Program-made: the position numbers and the translations under genes
Assembly (NCBI RefSeq): GCF_030817275.1
Contig: NZ_JAUSZD010000002.1
Span: forward strand, 496,001 to 560,000
Length of the DNA stretch: 64,000 bases
Direction of reading: 5' to 3'
Origin: Paenibacillus sp. V4I7
GTDB taxonomy: Bacteria > Bacillota > Bacilli > Paenibacillales > NBRC-103111
Notes under the pieces: model-generated
Databases searched by the model: none
What the model was told of the DNA's origin: nothing
Seen by the model: only the letters and a program-made list of their open reading frames with translations
Shown here: positions 36,201 through 43,623 of the stretch, piece after piece
How positions within the stretch are numbered: position 1 is the stretch's first letter
Layout: every line of letters starts with the position of its first letter

Positions 36201-36445
36201 CATGGAAAGCGGCGGACGGTATCGATCTGACCCCATACTTGAACGACGGCCCCAACAAATTGGAAATAGAAGTGATGGGCAGTCCGCGCAATATGTTCGG
36301 CCCGTTTCATGAAGCGCGCGGACGGACCGCGACTACGGACTGGAGCTCCTTCCGTACAACGGGTAAGGACTTCACTCCTGATTATATCGTGCAGCCGTAC
36401 GGTTTAATGGAGCAAATAAAAATAATCAGGTCGAAAGAAGCGTAA
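33251..36445 (+). CDS. Large GH106-like glycoside hydrolase
   Basis: A 1064-residue protein without signal peptide. The N-terminal catalytic barrel has RAVPFWAWNDDL, GGFFMHSRDGLETPYLSEAW and the YDEDRWPSGSAGG motif; mid-protein blocks include TDEPGVHD, GHYLWESA and ISETYGCTGWEFTFEGQKW. These fit the GH106/rhamnosidase-like group of large hydrolases. A C-terminal beta-rich region with AGHVPWKAADGIDLTPYLNDGPNKLEIEVMGSPRNMFGP resembles the carbohydrate-binding end of these enzymes. The ATG at 33251 follows GAGGAGG. Being cytoplasmic, it should act on an imported oligosaccharide. Specificity is uncertain. Confidence 0.7.
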   Translation: MTWPSQLKKQFEQPPAAYRAVPFWAWNDDLKKEELRRQIEDMKEQGMGGFFMHSRDGLETPYLSEAWMDAVKESVAKAEELGMQAWLYDEDRWPSGSAGGSVQAHGDEYRSKGLTIEVVRGNGSFEDDGRVAAVFKAVIEGNEVHSCERLSLGTMEASSELAAVDSSAVSSTAAAQADSAASARSPLFTGEEVLLVFRIEVSAPSEWFNDEAPPDSMNADTVRQFINATYEVYKAEVGDQFGRTITGIFTDEPGVHDRNCAFTAGRGWVPWTYSLPDYFSEKRGYDILDVLPYLYFNGSLSPMVRHDFWRTVSDKFCESYTKQLGDWCEENGLAFTGHYLWESALGVATRVGGAVMPHYRYQHVPGIDMLCEQTDEYMTVKQCTSVANQYGRKFVISETYGCTGWEFTFEGQKWMGDWQYVLGVNVRSQHLALYSMKGCRKRDYPPVFNYQTSWWKYNRIIEDYFARIGAVITEGTPVRDMLVLHPSSSAWSMLGTDPYGAARRGLDRDIPSIDLYGDEFNDLLRVLLGAHYDFDLGDETIMAEAGRVQDRKLFVHLAGYQTVVIPPVRTMLRSTLDLLLAFLEAGGRVIAILPAATMIEGRMSGEPARLYAHPGVTVVDKPGRLIAALEQLQPRAVSIQNRYAAEVPELLYLLKETGDGHTLFIVNNDRHQAFDVCIQTKAAGRVEEWNALTGSIEQVPSWTEAGELRFYARFGPTDSKLYVIIPEQPDSIANEPSNFKPPAPLTDDDLYAAIGPVFQFSRTMPNVLTLDLCAYRIGDADWSEEKEIWVAQREIREKLGMRQVYYNGITQRYKWIHEAHPQDGTPVSWKLIFQVMEAPAALVHLVIEGARLFRISLNGQSVTSAADGWFVDRSMDRVLLTGIRQGINELELSCAYNQAMEMEDCYITGDFGVSAARCITAEPDTLHTGDWCLQGYYHYNGSIIYYADYHHQHEANRKALLLLGDCSAVTIEIRVNGLTAGHVPWKAADGIDLTPYLNDGPNKLEIEVMGSPRNMFGPFHEARGRTATTDWSSFRTTGKDFTPDYIVQPYGLMEQIKIIRSKEA

Positions 36446-36488
36446 CTTATTGTCGTAACATCGGAGGCGGAAAGAGGGCGGGAAAGCA

Positions 36489-38855
36489 GTGAAAATACCA
36501 GGGCTTAAGCAACTTAGCGGCATGCAAGGCAAGCAGAACCGGCTGTTCCTAACTATTTTATGCTATTTCCTGTCTCTTTTAATCCCGATTATTATTATCG
36601 GCGTTTCTGAATATTGGTATTCCGTCAGCATCATGAAAAATGAGTTTAACCAGCGTATTTCGACGAACCTGAAATCTTCGGCCAATGCGGTGGATTCCTA
36701 TATCAAAACGGCACAGGAAACCAGCGTCAGCTTTTTGTATGATGATACGGTACAGACGCTGCTCATGCCCAAAAATGCGCAAAGCTTGGAGGTCAAATCC
36801 GAGCTGTGGCGATTGCCGCGCATTTTGCAGCGCAACGAGAACATCGTCAGCCATTTTGCCGATTCGATGTTCGTTTATATCGATAACCAGGACGTTTATG
36901 TCAGCGGCGGCGTCAATTATTTCGAATCCTTTTTTAGCAACATATACAAGTATGAAAAATATGACGCCAGCTACTGGATGAGCAAGATGAGCTCGAATAA
37001 AAGCGTGGAGCTGCTTCCGGTTTCGCAAGTCATTCAGGAAAAAGTGAACGTCAAACAAGTGATCCCCATCGTGATGAGCAACCGGATCCGCAACCACAGT
37101 GCTGTTATGGTCGTCAATATCGCCGTGGATACCATAGAAAGGACATTGAAGGGGGGAGCCGTGTTTGGTTCAACCAGCTTTGTCGTCTTCGACGGCAACC
37201 AGGAGCTTATGTACGATGCCAAAGGGTACTTGAACGATACGTTAACCGCGCAAAACTTAAAAGCTTCTTTTGATGAAAACAGCACTTCGAATAAGTTGGA
37301 GGTCGGTGGTAAACGTTACCTAGTGGCCTATGTGAAATCCGATTTGTACGGATGGAATTACTATTCGTTCACGCCTCTTGATGAATTCAATCATTATACG
37401 GTCGGTATTTTGCAAATGACGCTGCTGCTGTGCTTGGTGCTGATGGTCATGGGAATCGCATTTTCGTTCGTGTTCAGCCTGCGCATTTACAATCCGATCC
37501 GTAATATCCGGGACATTATTGCCCAGAAAAACGTGACCGTGAACGGAGAGCATGAGGTCAGTGCAGCGGCCGACGAGTTCGAGCTCATACAACAGGGAAT
37601 CAATCGGATGTCCGACAGCCACCAGCTTTATAAAGTGAAATATGATAAGCAGACTCACGAGTATGTGGAGTATTCGCTGCTGTTTTTGTTAAAAGGACAT
37701 ACGATCAACCAAGAAGAAATTTTACGCGAAACATTGAAGGCAGGTTTCGGCTTCACCCGTTCCGGATTTATATGCTGCACCGTGTTTTTTGATTTCAAGG
37801 CTGCCTTTTATGATGATATTCAGGATACGGAACGAATCTTTATTATAAACGGCATAAAAAAGATTGTATGGAATCTGCTAGGCAGTCAAATTCCGTGCTA
37901 CGTATTGGATCACCGGCAAAATATGTTTGTATGCTTAATTAATATGGATGGTCCGCAGGAGACGGAGCTGCTGCATCCCGCTTTCCTACGCATGCTTAAT
38001 ATTTTTGAGTACGATATTCGTATGTATTATGATATTACGATTGGGATTGGCACATTTTATGCGAATGCAAATGATATTGGAGCTTCCTATAACGAGGCGA
38101 TGACGGCGGTCAGCAAGCGCAATAAAGATCAGCGATTTCAAATTGTCGATTCCAACCAAATGTCGATTGAGAACAGCTATAGGTATTCGCTCCACGACGA
38201 GCAAAAAATAGTAAACTACTTAAAGCTCGGCGATGTGCAGGCCGTGCGGGATGTCGTTGCGGGAATCGTAGAAAGCAATGAGCAGCGCAGTATTTCTTAT
38301 GAGCATACACTTCAGCTGTATAAGGAAATGTACGTGACTGGTGTCCGGTTTTTAGCGGAAAGAGGGCAAAATGCCGCACAACTGAATATGGAGCGGGAGC
38401 TCCCCTATAGCGGCAGTGCGTTCGAAGAGTCGTTTTTCGGCACGAAAGAGCTGGAGCCTACGATTTGTGAATTTTTCACGCGAATCATCGAAATGACGAA
38501 AGCCCAGAGAGGCGGCTCAAAGTCGGGCAATCTCGTATCGTTGATTGAACAATATATCCATGATCATTACACGCAGGATCTCGGGCTCGAACAAATTGCC
38601 GAAGAGATGGGCGTTTCCGTCAAGTATGTATCCAGGGTGTTTAAAGATAAAAAAGATGAATATTTAACAGACTATATCAATCAGGTACGTATTGAAAAAG
38701 CGAAGGAAATGCTGGTACAAACGGAACTGCGCGTTAACGAAATTGCCGAGAATGTCGGGATCCACAGTCGTACTACATTTCTAAGAGTATTCAAGAAAGT
38801 GGAAGGCATCACACCAAATGAATACCGCACCCTGCACAAGAAGGAGCTGCATTAA
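36489..38855 (+). CDS. Membrane-bound AraC-family regulator
   Basis: A 788-residue one-component regulator of the Paenibacillus type. Membrane segment 1 at about 18-40 (LFLTILCYFLSLLIPIIIIG), an extracellular sensor (Cache-like) to about 300, membrane segment 2 at about 306-330, a short HAMP-like link, a long cytoplasmic middle, and an AraC HTH at about 685-785 (LEQIAEEMGVSVKYVSRVFKDK, then GIHSRTTFLRVFKKVEGITPNEYR). The start is GTG at 36489. It probably senses a sugar outside the cell and drives the transporter-hydrolase genes upstream of it. Its stop codon lies in the loop of its terminator. Confidence 0.9.
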   Translation: MKIPGLKQLSGMQGKQNRLFLTILCYFLSLLIPIIIIGVSEYWYSVSIMKNEFNQRISTNLKSSANAVDSYIKTAQETSVSFLYDDTVQTLLMPKNAQSLEVKSELWRLPRILQRNENIVSHFADSMFVYIDNQDVYVSGGVNYFESFFSNIYKYEKYDASYWMSKMSSNKSVELLPVSQVIQEKVNVKQVIPIVMSNRIRNHSAVMVVNIAVDTIERTLKGGAVFGSTSFVVFDGNQELMYDAKGYLNDTLTAQNLKASFDENSTSNKLEVGGKRYLVAYVKSDLYGWNYYSFTPLDEFNHYTVGILQMTLLLCLVLMVMGIAFSFVFSLRIYNPIRNIRDIIAQKNVTVNGEHEVSAAADEFELIQQGINRMSDSHQLYKVKYDKQTHEYVEYSLLFLLKGHTINQEEILRETLKAGFGFTRSGFICCTVFFDFKAAFYDDIQDTERIFIINGIKKIVWNLLGSQIPCYVLDHRQNMFVCLINMDGPQETELLHPAFLRMLNIFEYDIRMYYDITIGIGTFYANANDIGASYNEAMTAVSKRNKDQRFQIVDSNQMSIENSYRYSLHDEQKIVNYLKLGDVQAVRDVVAGIVESNEQRSISYEHTLQLYKEMYVTGVRFLAERGQNAAQLNMERELPYSGSAFEESFFGTKELEPTICEFFTRIIEMTKAQRGGSKSGNLVSLIEQYIHDHYTQDLGLEQIAEEMGVSVKYVSRVFKDKKDEYLTDYINQVRIEKAKEMLVQTELRVNEIAENVGIHSRTTFLRVFKKVEGITPNEYRTLHKKELH

Positions 38856-38869
38856 GCAGCTCTTTTTTT
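38844..38869. terminator. Intrinsic terminator overlapping the AraC-regulator stop
   Basis: GAGCTGC (38844-38850), loop ATTAA, GCAGCTC (38856-38862), then seven T. The TAA stop (38853-38855) lies in the loop, so the end of the protein and the terminator are encoded together. Confidence 0.85.
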
Positions 38870-38988
38870 GTTTTTCTAGTTTTTCTATTTCTTCGTTCTA
38901 TTCGCGACGGAAATTCCATACCCATGAAAAAGGAAAATTAGGAACAGTGTGGAAACTGTTTGTATAACCAAGTTATGAGGAGTACTAG

Positions 38989-40428
38989 ATGAATTATTTA
39001 ACGGAATCGTATGTAGACAGTTTAGCGCTTAACAGCAGTGCCATCAAGAATGGCAAGGATTTGGTGAAGAAAAATAGTTTTCCGCTGCTCTGTCAGTCGG
39101 AAGATGGGACGATCATTTTTGGGGAGTGCAAAGGAAGCGGAAAGGACCCGTATCGGTGTTCGGTCGATGTGGCGAAAGAGGGGAATCCCGTATTCCGCTG
39201 CTCATGCCCGAGCCGTCAGTTTCCGTGCAAACACAATCTCGGTTTGATGTATGCCTTTACATCAGGCAAGACGTTCATCACTGCACCTGTTCCACAAGAT
39301 ATTGCGGATAAAAGGGAAAAGGCGGAGAAGCGGGAAGAGAAGAAGAAAGAAGCATCCAACCCAGATACTCCAGTTGTTAAGCGCAAGACGAACAAGTCAG
39401 CATTAATGAAGAAAATAGCTGCACAGCTTGAGGGCATCAGTATTGCTGAGAAGCTTATTCTGCAGCTTGTTCAGTCAGGGCTCGGAAGTCTGGACAAAAA
39501 GTCGCTGAAAACTGCTGAAGAGCAAGCCAAACAGCTTGGTAACTATTATATCCCGGGGATCCAAACGGCCCTTCGTGAATGGATGCTGCCGTTCCGCGAG
39601 GAGGAAGATCGGGAAACCGTGTATACCAACGTTATTGAACAGCTCACTACATTGCAAGCGTTGATCAAGAAAAGCAGGGACTACCTCAACAGTAGATTGG
39701 AAAATCCAGATCATCCTATGGATACGGAATCAACATTGGAAGAATGGATTGGGCATGCCTGGCAAATCGCAGAACTGAGGGAGTATGGTCGTGTTCGCAG
39801 CGAGTCCTCGGAACTCATGCAGTTGTCGTTCCGATCCTATACGGATCAGGCAAGGGGCGAGTTCATAGATGAAGGATATTGGTCGGAACTACAAAATGGA
39901 CAGATCCATTTCACACGAACGTATCGTCCATTCCGTGCAGCGAAATACATACGTGAAGACGATTCCGTATTTCAAGTTGTCGAAGCGAAAGAACTTGCGC
40001 AATACCCAGGGGAGCTTAACACAAGGGTGCGCTGGGAGGAAGCGACGTTCCGCGAAGCCGACTTACAGGATTTTCAAAAGATCCTTGCTTCAGCTCACAA
40101 ATCATTCCCTGAAGTCATTAAACAAGTGAAGAATCAGATTAAAAATCCACTTTCGGACAAGCGCCCTGTCGTATTGCTGCAATTTGCCAAGATCATGAAG
40201 ACAGAAACTTCCTTTGTGCTGTTAGATGAACAAGGCAAGCTGCTTCCCCTTTCTGACATCCCATATCTCAGTGAGCCTACGATACATTTGCTGTCTATGC
40301 TAAATAAGGCGTTCCTACAGAATCAAGCGCTTCTGGTTATGTTCGAGCACAATTGGAAGCATAACAGACTTGAGGCGCAGCCATTAAGCATCGTTACGGC
40401 AAATGAAGTCGTTCGATTGCTTTATTGA
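38989..40428 (+). CDS. SWIM zinc-finger protein
   Basis: A 479-residue protein with an N-terminal SWIM zinc finger, CSCPSRQFPCKH (Cys71, Cys73, Cys80, His82), in a context (YRCSVDVAKEGNPVFRCSC) typical of the family. A Lys/Glu-rich linker follows at about 100-135, then a long helical region without known motifs. It starts a block with HEAT-like, MoxR, DUF5682 and VWA genes on the same strand, an arrangement I recall from other bacteria. A 313-bp gap separates it from the rest, so it may have its own promoter. SWIM fingers bind DNA or proteins; its role here is unknown. Confidence 0.88.
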   Translation: MNYLTESYVDSLALNSSAIKNGKDLVKKNSFPLLCQSEDGTIIFGECKGSGKDPYRCSVDVAKEGNPVFRCSCPSRQFPCKHNLGLMYAFTSGKTFITAPVPQDIADKREKAEKREEKKKEASNPDTPVVKRKTNKSALMKKIAAQLEGISIAEKLILQLVQSGLGSLDKKSLKTAEEQAKQLGNYYIPGIQTALREWMLPFREEEDRETVYTNVIEQLTTLQALIKKSRDYLNSRLENPDHPMDTESTLEEWIGHAWQIAELREYGRVRSESSELMQLSFRSYTDQARGEFIDEGYWSELQNGQIHFTRTYRPFRAAKYIREDDSVFQVVEAKELAQYPGELNTRVRWEEATFREADLQDFQKILASAHKSFPEVIKQVKNQIKNPLSDKRPVVLLQFAKIMKTETSFVLLDEQGKLLPLSDIPYLSEPTIHLLSMLNKAFLQNQALLVMFEHNWKHNRLEAQPLSIVTANEVVRLLY

Positions 40429-40451
40429 TGTTTTCGAGAGAATGTTAATGT

Positions 40452-40587
40452 TAACAGGAAAAACTCCTGTAAATTGCTTCAAACTTCGTTATTCTGAGAC
40501 TCCTAACTGGAAATTCCCCTGCTAATATATTCGAATTTCGGCCAATCTTCAAATAAACGCTAATTTAGCAGGAGTTTTTCCTGCTAG
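40452..40587. repeat. MITE-like element with near-identical terminal inverted repeats
   Basis: The left end carries ACAGGAAAAACTCCTG then TAAATT; the right end (40564-40587), read on the other strand, carries AGCAGGAAAAACTCCTGC then TAAATT. Each end is itself palindromic (AGGA-AAAAC-TCCT). A third, degraded version lies inside (40508-40524). The element, about 136 bp, has no coding capacity. The rest of the 40429-40741 gap shows no gene; a promoter for the HEAT gene was not identified. Confidence 0.65.
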
Positions 40588-40741
40588 AACGACTCAAGCG
40601 CTAGCGTGGCGCAGATTAGATGGAGAATTTCCTGATAATCCAATCCAGCTATAAAGATCTCGATATGATTTTGCAGCAAGGTGTTCAAGAACTGATATTT
40701 GAGTAGTGCTTTATTGACGAATAGAATTAGGAGACGAACTC

Positions 40742-42556
40742 ATGAGTATAGATCTATTGTTTGAGCTGCAGCATGAGGTGCGGCGTTTGTTTATTGCAGG
40801 TAGCGGGATGGCGGCAGGCGATTTGCGTTTGCAGAAAATGCTTCCCCAGCTGCAGAAGCTGGGCGAGTCAGCGCCGGTGTTTAACCGGATGGCGCAAGCG
40901 GTTAGTCAAGTTCTGGAGGCAGAAACGAGCGGTTCGGCAAGTAAGCTGTTAGAGTTAGGTACTCTGTTGAATTCCGTACTGTACACGCAAGGAAAAACGG
41001 AGACGAAAGAGGACCTCGTTTCTATGGAAGGAACGGAAGCGAAGCTTTCGACGACAATCGCTTACCGCAAGCTGCACCCACTTGTTGAGGCATTGACGCA
41101 AAAAGGTCAGGGTCGAATGGAGCAGCTTCGTCAAGGGTACGACGATGGGTTGTTTCATGATTTCCGCGTCATACCTGCCGCTGTTTCTGCGTTAGATGAC
41201 AGTTATGTAGAAATACCCGATTTTCTTCATCGAAAAGTGCTGCCCACACTCGGAATGGAGGCACTCCCCGCGCTTCAGCAGCAATTCCGGCCGGATGGCG
41301 GGAAAGGTGACGCCCGCAGATTGGAACTGATCCATGATTTGCTTCGACTATCTGCCTTAGACCTCCTTCTTCAAGCTGCCAAACAGGGTTCAACGGAAGT
41401 CCGTTCCACGGCAATTGAGCTTCTGGGCGATTATCCTGATCAAGAGGATTTTATTCTAGAGCAAGCTGATGATAAGAAAAAAGAGATACGCCGAGCCGCC
41501 TTATTCGCCTTATCTCGTCTTGGGACGGAGCAAGCCATTGCTCGCCTTTTCAAGGCACTGGGTTCGAAGGATCAGGATCTTGCCATAGAGCCGATTCAAT
41601 TATGCAAGGCCAACGATTTGACTCTCAGTGTCATCGGGCATGCAGAAAGTGCGCTCCAGCGAATCGTTCAACGTACAAATGTGGAAGATTCCGCACAGCA
41701 GTTAATGGCGGACATCCGTAGCTTACAAGGTAAACGTGTACCTGAAGTCGTAGATTTCATAGAAAAATTGCTGTCTACGCCTAGTTTTATTGTTCCGGAA
41801 ACGGAAACCATACAGGAAGCCGCTGCCGATCTTCTGCTGCAATTAGATCTGCCGGAGGCAGACCGTTTTGCAGTGACTTTACATGAGGTATACAATCGCA
41901 AATTTATTGCTTACAGCTTTAGAGCGGCCATCAAGATTCTTCCTCCAGAGGACGTCTACGAACGCTTTTGCCATGATCTTAGGGATAAAAAGCAGTCGAC
42001 AGCAAAGGATTTGCTGCGAGTATTGTATGAAGTGACACCTCCGCTGTTAGACCAATTAGATGAGCCAGTGGTGGCTGCTTCATCCGATTTTACAACATGG
42101 GATCCAAGATGGGTGCATCTGTTTGTAAAATTGGATGAGGAAGAGCTCGTATGTAGATTTGCTCAGGACTCTGACCCGAAAGTCACAGCTTATCTAGTCA
42201 AAAAATGCAAAGAACTGCCTAATTTTAACCGAAGTAAAACAGCTAATATGTTGTTGATCCTATTCAGCCAAACCTATCCGGATGCGCCAAAGCTGCTCAT
42301 GGATATATTGGAAAAAGGCGGAGCCAAGCAGTTCTATTACTTGGATCGTGCGCAGCTTACATTGCTTTCTTTACTGCCAAGGACTTATGCAGAGAGATTG
42401 CAGCAATTTGCAGAAGGGCTATCCTATCAAGGCATGAAAAATCAACTGCTAGAAATCGCAGAAACGATAGCAACGAGGCCGGAACAAACCGAGCTCTCAG
42501 ATAACGAAGAGAAGGGACAGGGATTATGGGGATGGATCAAAAGCAAGATGTCGTAA
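40742..42556 (+). CDS. HEAT-repeat-like protein of the MoxR-VWA cluster
   Basis: A 604-residue, fully helical soluble protein. Repeated helix pairs such as STEVRSTAIELLGDYPDQED, KKKEIRRAALFALSRLGTEQAI and QEAAADLLLQLDLPEADR indicate HEAT-like repeats; the N-terminal 200 residues and the C-terminal part show no motif. It begins 8 bp after GGAGACG and overlaps the MoxR gene by 31 bp, so the two are translationally coupled. In actinobacterial versions of this cluster the matching position is held by a DUF5691 protein; whether this is a relative is not testable here. Likely a scaffold or adaptor. Confidence 0.75.
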   Translation: MSIDLLFELQHEVRRLFIAGSGMAAGDLRLQKMLPQLQKLGESAPVFNRMAQAVSQVLEAETSGSASKLLELGTLLNSVLYTQGKTETKEDLVSMEGTEAKLSTTIAYRKLHPLVEALTQKGQGRMEQLRQGYDDGLFHDFRVIPAAVSALDDSYVEIPDFLHRKVLPTLGMEALPALQQQFRPDGGKGDARRLELIHDLLRLSALDLLLQAAKQGSTEVRSTAIELLGDYPDQEDFILEQADDKKKEIRRAALFALSRLGTEQAIARLFKALGSKDQDLAIEPIQLCKANDLTLSVIGHAESALQRIVQRTNVEDSAQQLMADIRSLQGKRVPEVVDFIEKLLSTPSFIVPETETIQEAAADLLLQLDLPEADRFAVTLHEVYNRKFIAYSFRAAIKILPPEDVYERFCHDLRDKKQSTAKDLLRVLYEVTPPLLDQLDEPVVAASSDFTTWDPRWVHLFVKLDEEELVCRFAQDSDPKVTAYLVKKCKELPNFNRSKTANMLLILFSQTYPDAPKLLMDILEKGGAKQFYYLDRAQLTLLSLLPRTYAERLQQFAEGLSYQGMKNQLLEIAETIATRPEQTELSDNEEKGQGLWGWIKSKMS

Positions 42557-43623
42557 GGTTACCCTCTGAACGTTTATATACCCACGAATTGGAAGCTTTG
42601 AAGAAATTGGATCAGGATGTGAAGCCAGCCGGGTGGCAGCTTTCTCCGAAGGCGGTACTGACGTTTCTGATTGGTGGACATGTAAAAGGGGTCGCGATTA
42701 CTCCGAAATATATTGGCAATAAGCGGCTGGTAGAAATGGCGATAGCCACGCTGCTGACAGACCGTGCTCTCATGTTGATCGGGGAGCCGGGAACGGCTAA
42801 ATCCTGGCTTTCGGAAAATCTGACGGCAGCCATCCATGGGGATTCTGGCAAGGTCATTCAAGGAACGGCAGGCACGAGCGAGGAGCATATTCGTTATTCA
42901 TGGAACTATGCCATGCTGCTTGCGCAAGGACCCTCTGATCAAGCGATTATCAAAAGCCCGGTTTTCCGCGCAATGGAAACAGGAGGGATTGCCAGATTCG
43001 AAGAGATTTCGCGCTGTGCGTCCGAAGTACAGGATGCTTTGATCTCCATCCTGTCGGAGAAGACAATCTCGATTCCGGAGCTGGGCAGAGAAGTGTTCGC
43101 TGCAAGGGGATTCTCACTCATCGCAACGGCCAACACGCGCGATCGTGGAGTGAATGAGATGTCAGCTGCCTTGAAGCGGCGATTTAACATCATCGTGCTT
43201 CCATCCCCTTCGGATATTGATACCGAAGTGGAGATTGTTCGCAAACGTGTCAGAGAGATTTCGACGAGCTATGAATTGAGAGCGTCGCTCCCAGAGGAGG
43301 AAGCGGTGCGCAAGGTTGTGACGATTTTCCGCGAGCTGCGCAGCGGGATGACACTCGACGGCAAAGAGAAGGTGAAAGGGCCGAGCGGTGTGATTTCGAC
43401 GGCTGAAGCAATCTCACTGTTAACGGGCAGCATGGCGCTTGCAGGAAGCTTTGGCAGCGGGCAGATCAGTGAAGAGGATATAGCTGCCGGGCTGCAGGGA
43501 GCTATTGTGAAAGACGAAGAGAAGGATCGCCTCGTATGGAAGGAATATCTAGAAAATGTGATGAAAAAGCGGGGATCGACATGGAGAAATCTGTACTTCG
43601 CGTGCTCGGAGATGAACAACTAG
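42526..43623 (+). CDS. MoxR-family AAA+ ATPase
   Basis: A 365-residue AAA+ ATPase. Walker A is GEPGTAKS (residues 86-93), Walker B is in GGIARFEEISRCASEVQ, sensor 1 is in SLIATANTRDRGVNEM, and the arginine finger is in ALKRRF. The Walker B aspartate is replaced by Glu in FEEI, which may or may not affect activity. The ATG at 42526 (or 42532) lies inside the HEAT gene, after AAGGGACAGGG. It is followed, overlapping, by the DUF5682 gene and then a VWA gene. MoxR ATPases commonly act with VWA proteins as chaperones for cofactor insertion or complex remodelling. Confidence 0.92.
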   Translation: MGMDQKQDVVRLPSERLYTHELEALKKLDQDVKPAGWQLSPKAVLTFLIGGHVKGVAITPKYIGNKRLVEMAIATLLTDRALMLIGEPGTAKSWLSENLTAAIHGDSGKVIQGTAGTSEEHIRYSWNYAMLLAQGPSDQAIIKSPVFRAMETGGIARFEEISRCASEVQDALISILSEKTISIPELGREVFAARGFSLIATANTRDRGVNEMSAALKRRFNIIVLPSPSDIDTEVEIVRKRVREISTSYELRASLPEEEAVRKVVTIFRELRSGMTLDGKEKVKGPSGVISTAEAISLLTGSMALAGSFGSGQISEEDIAAGLQGAIVKDEEKDRLVWKEYLENVMKKRGSTWRNLYFACSEMNN

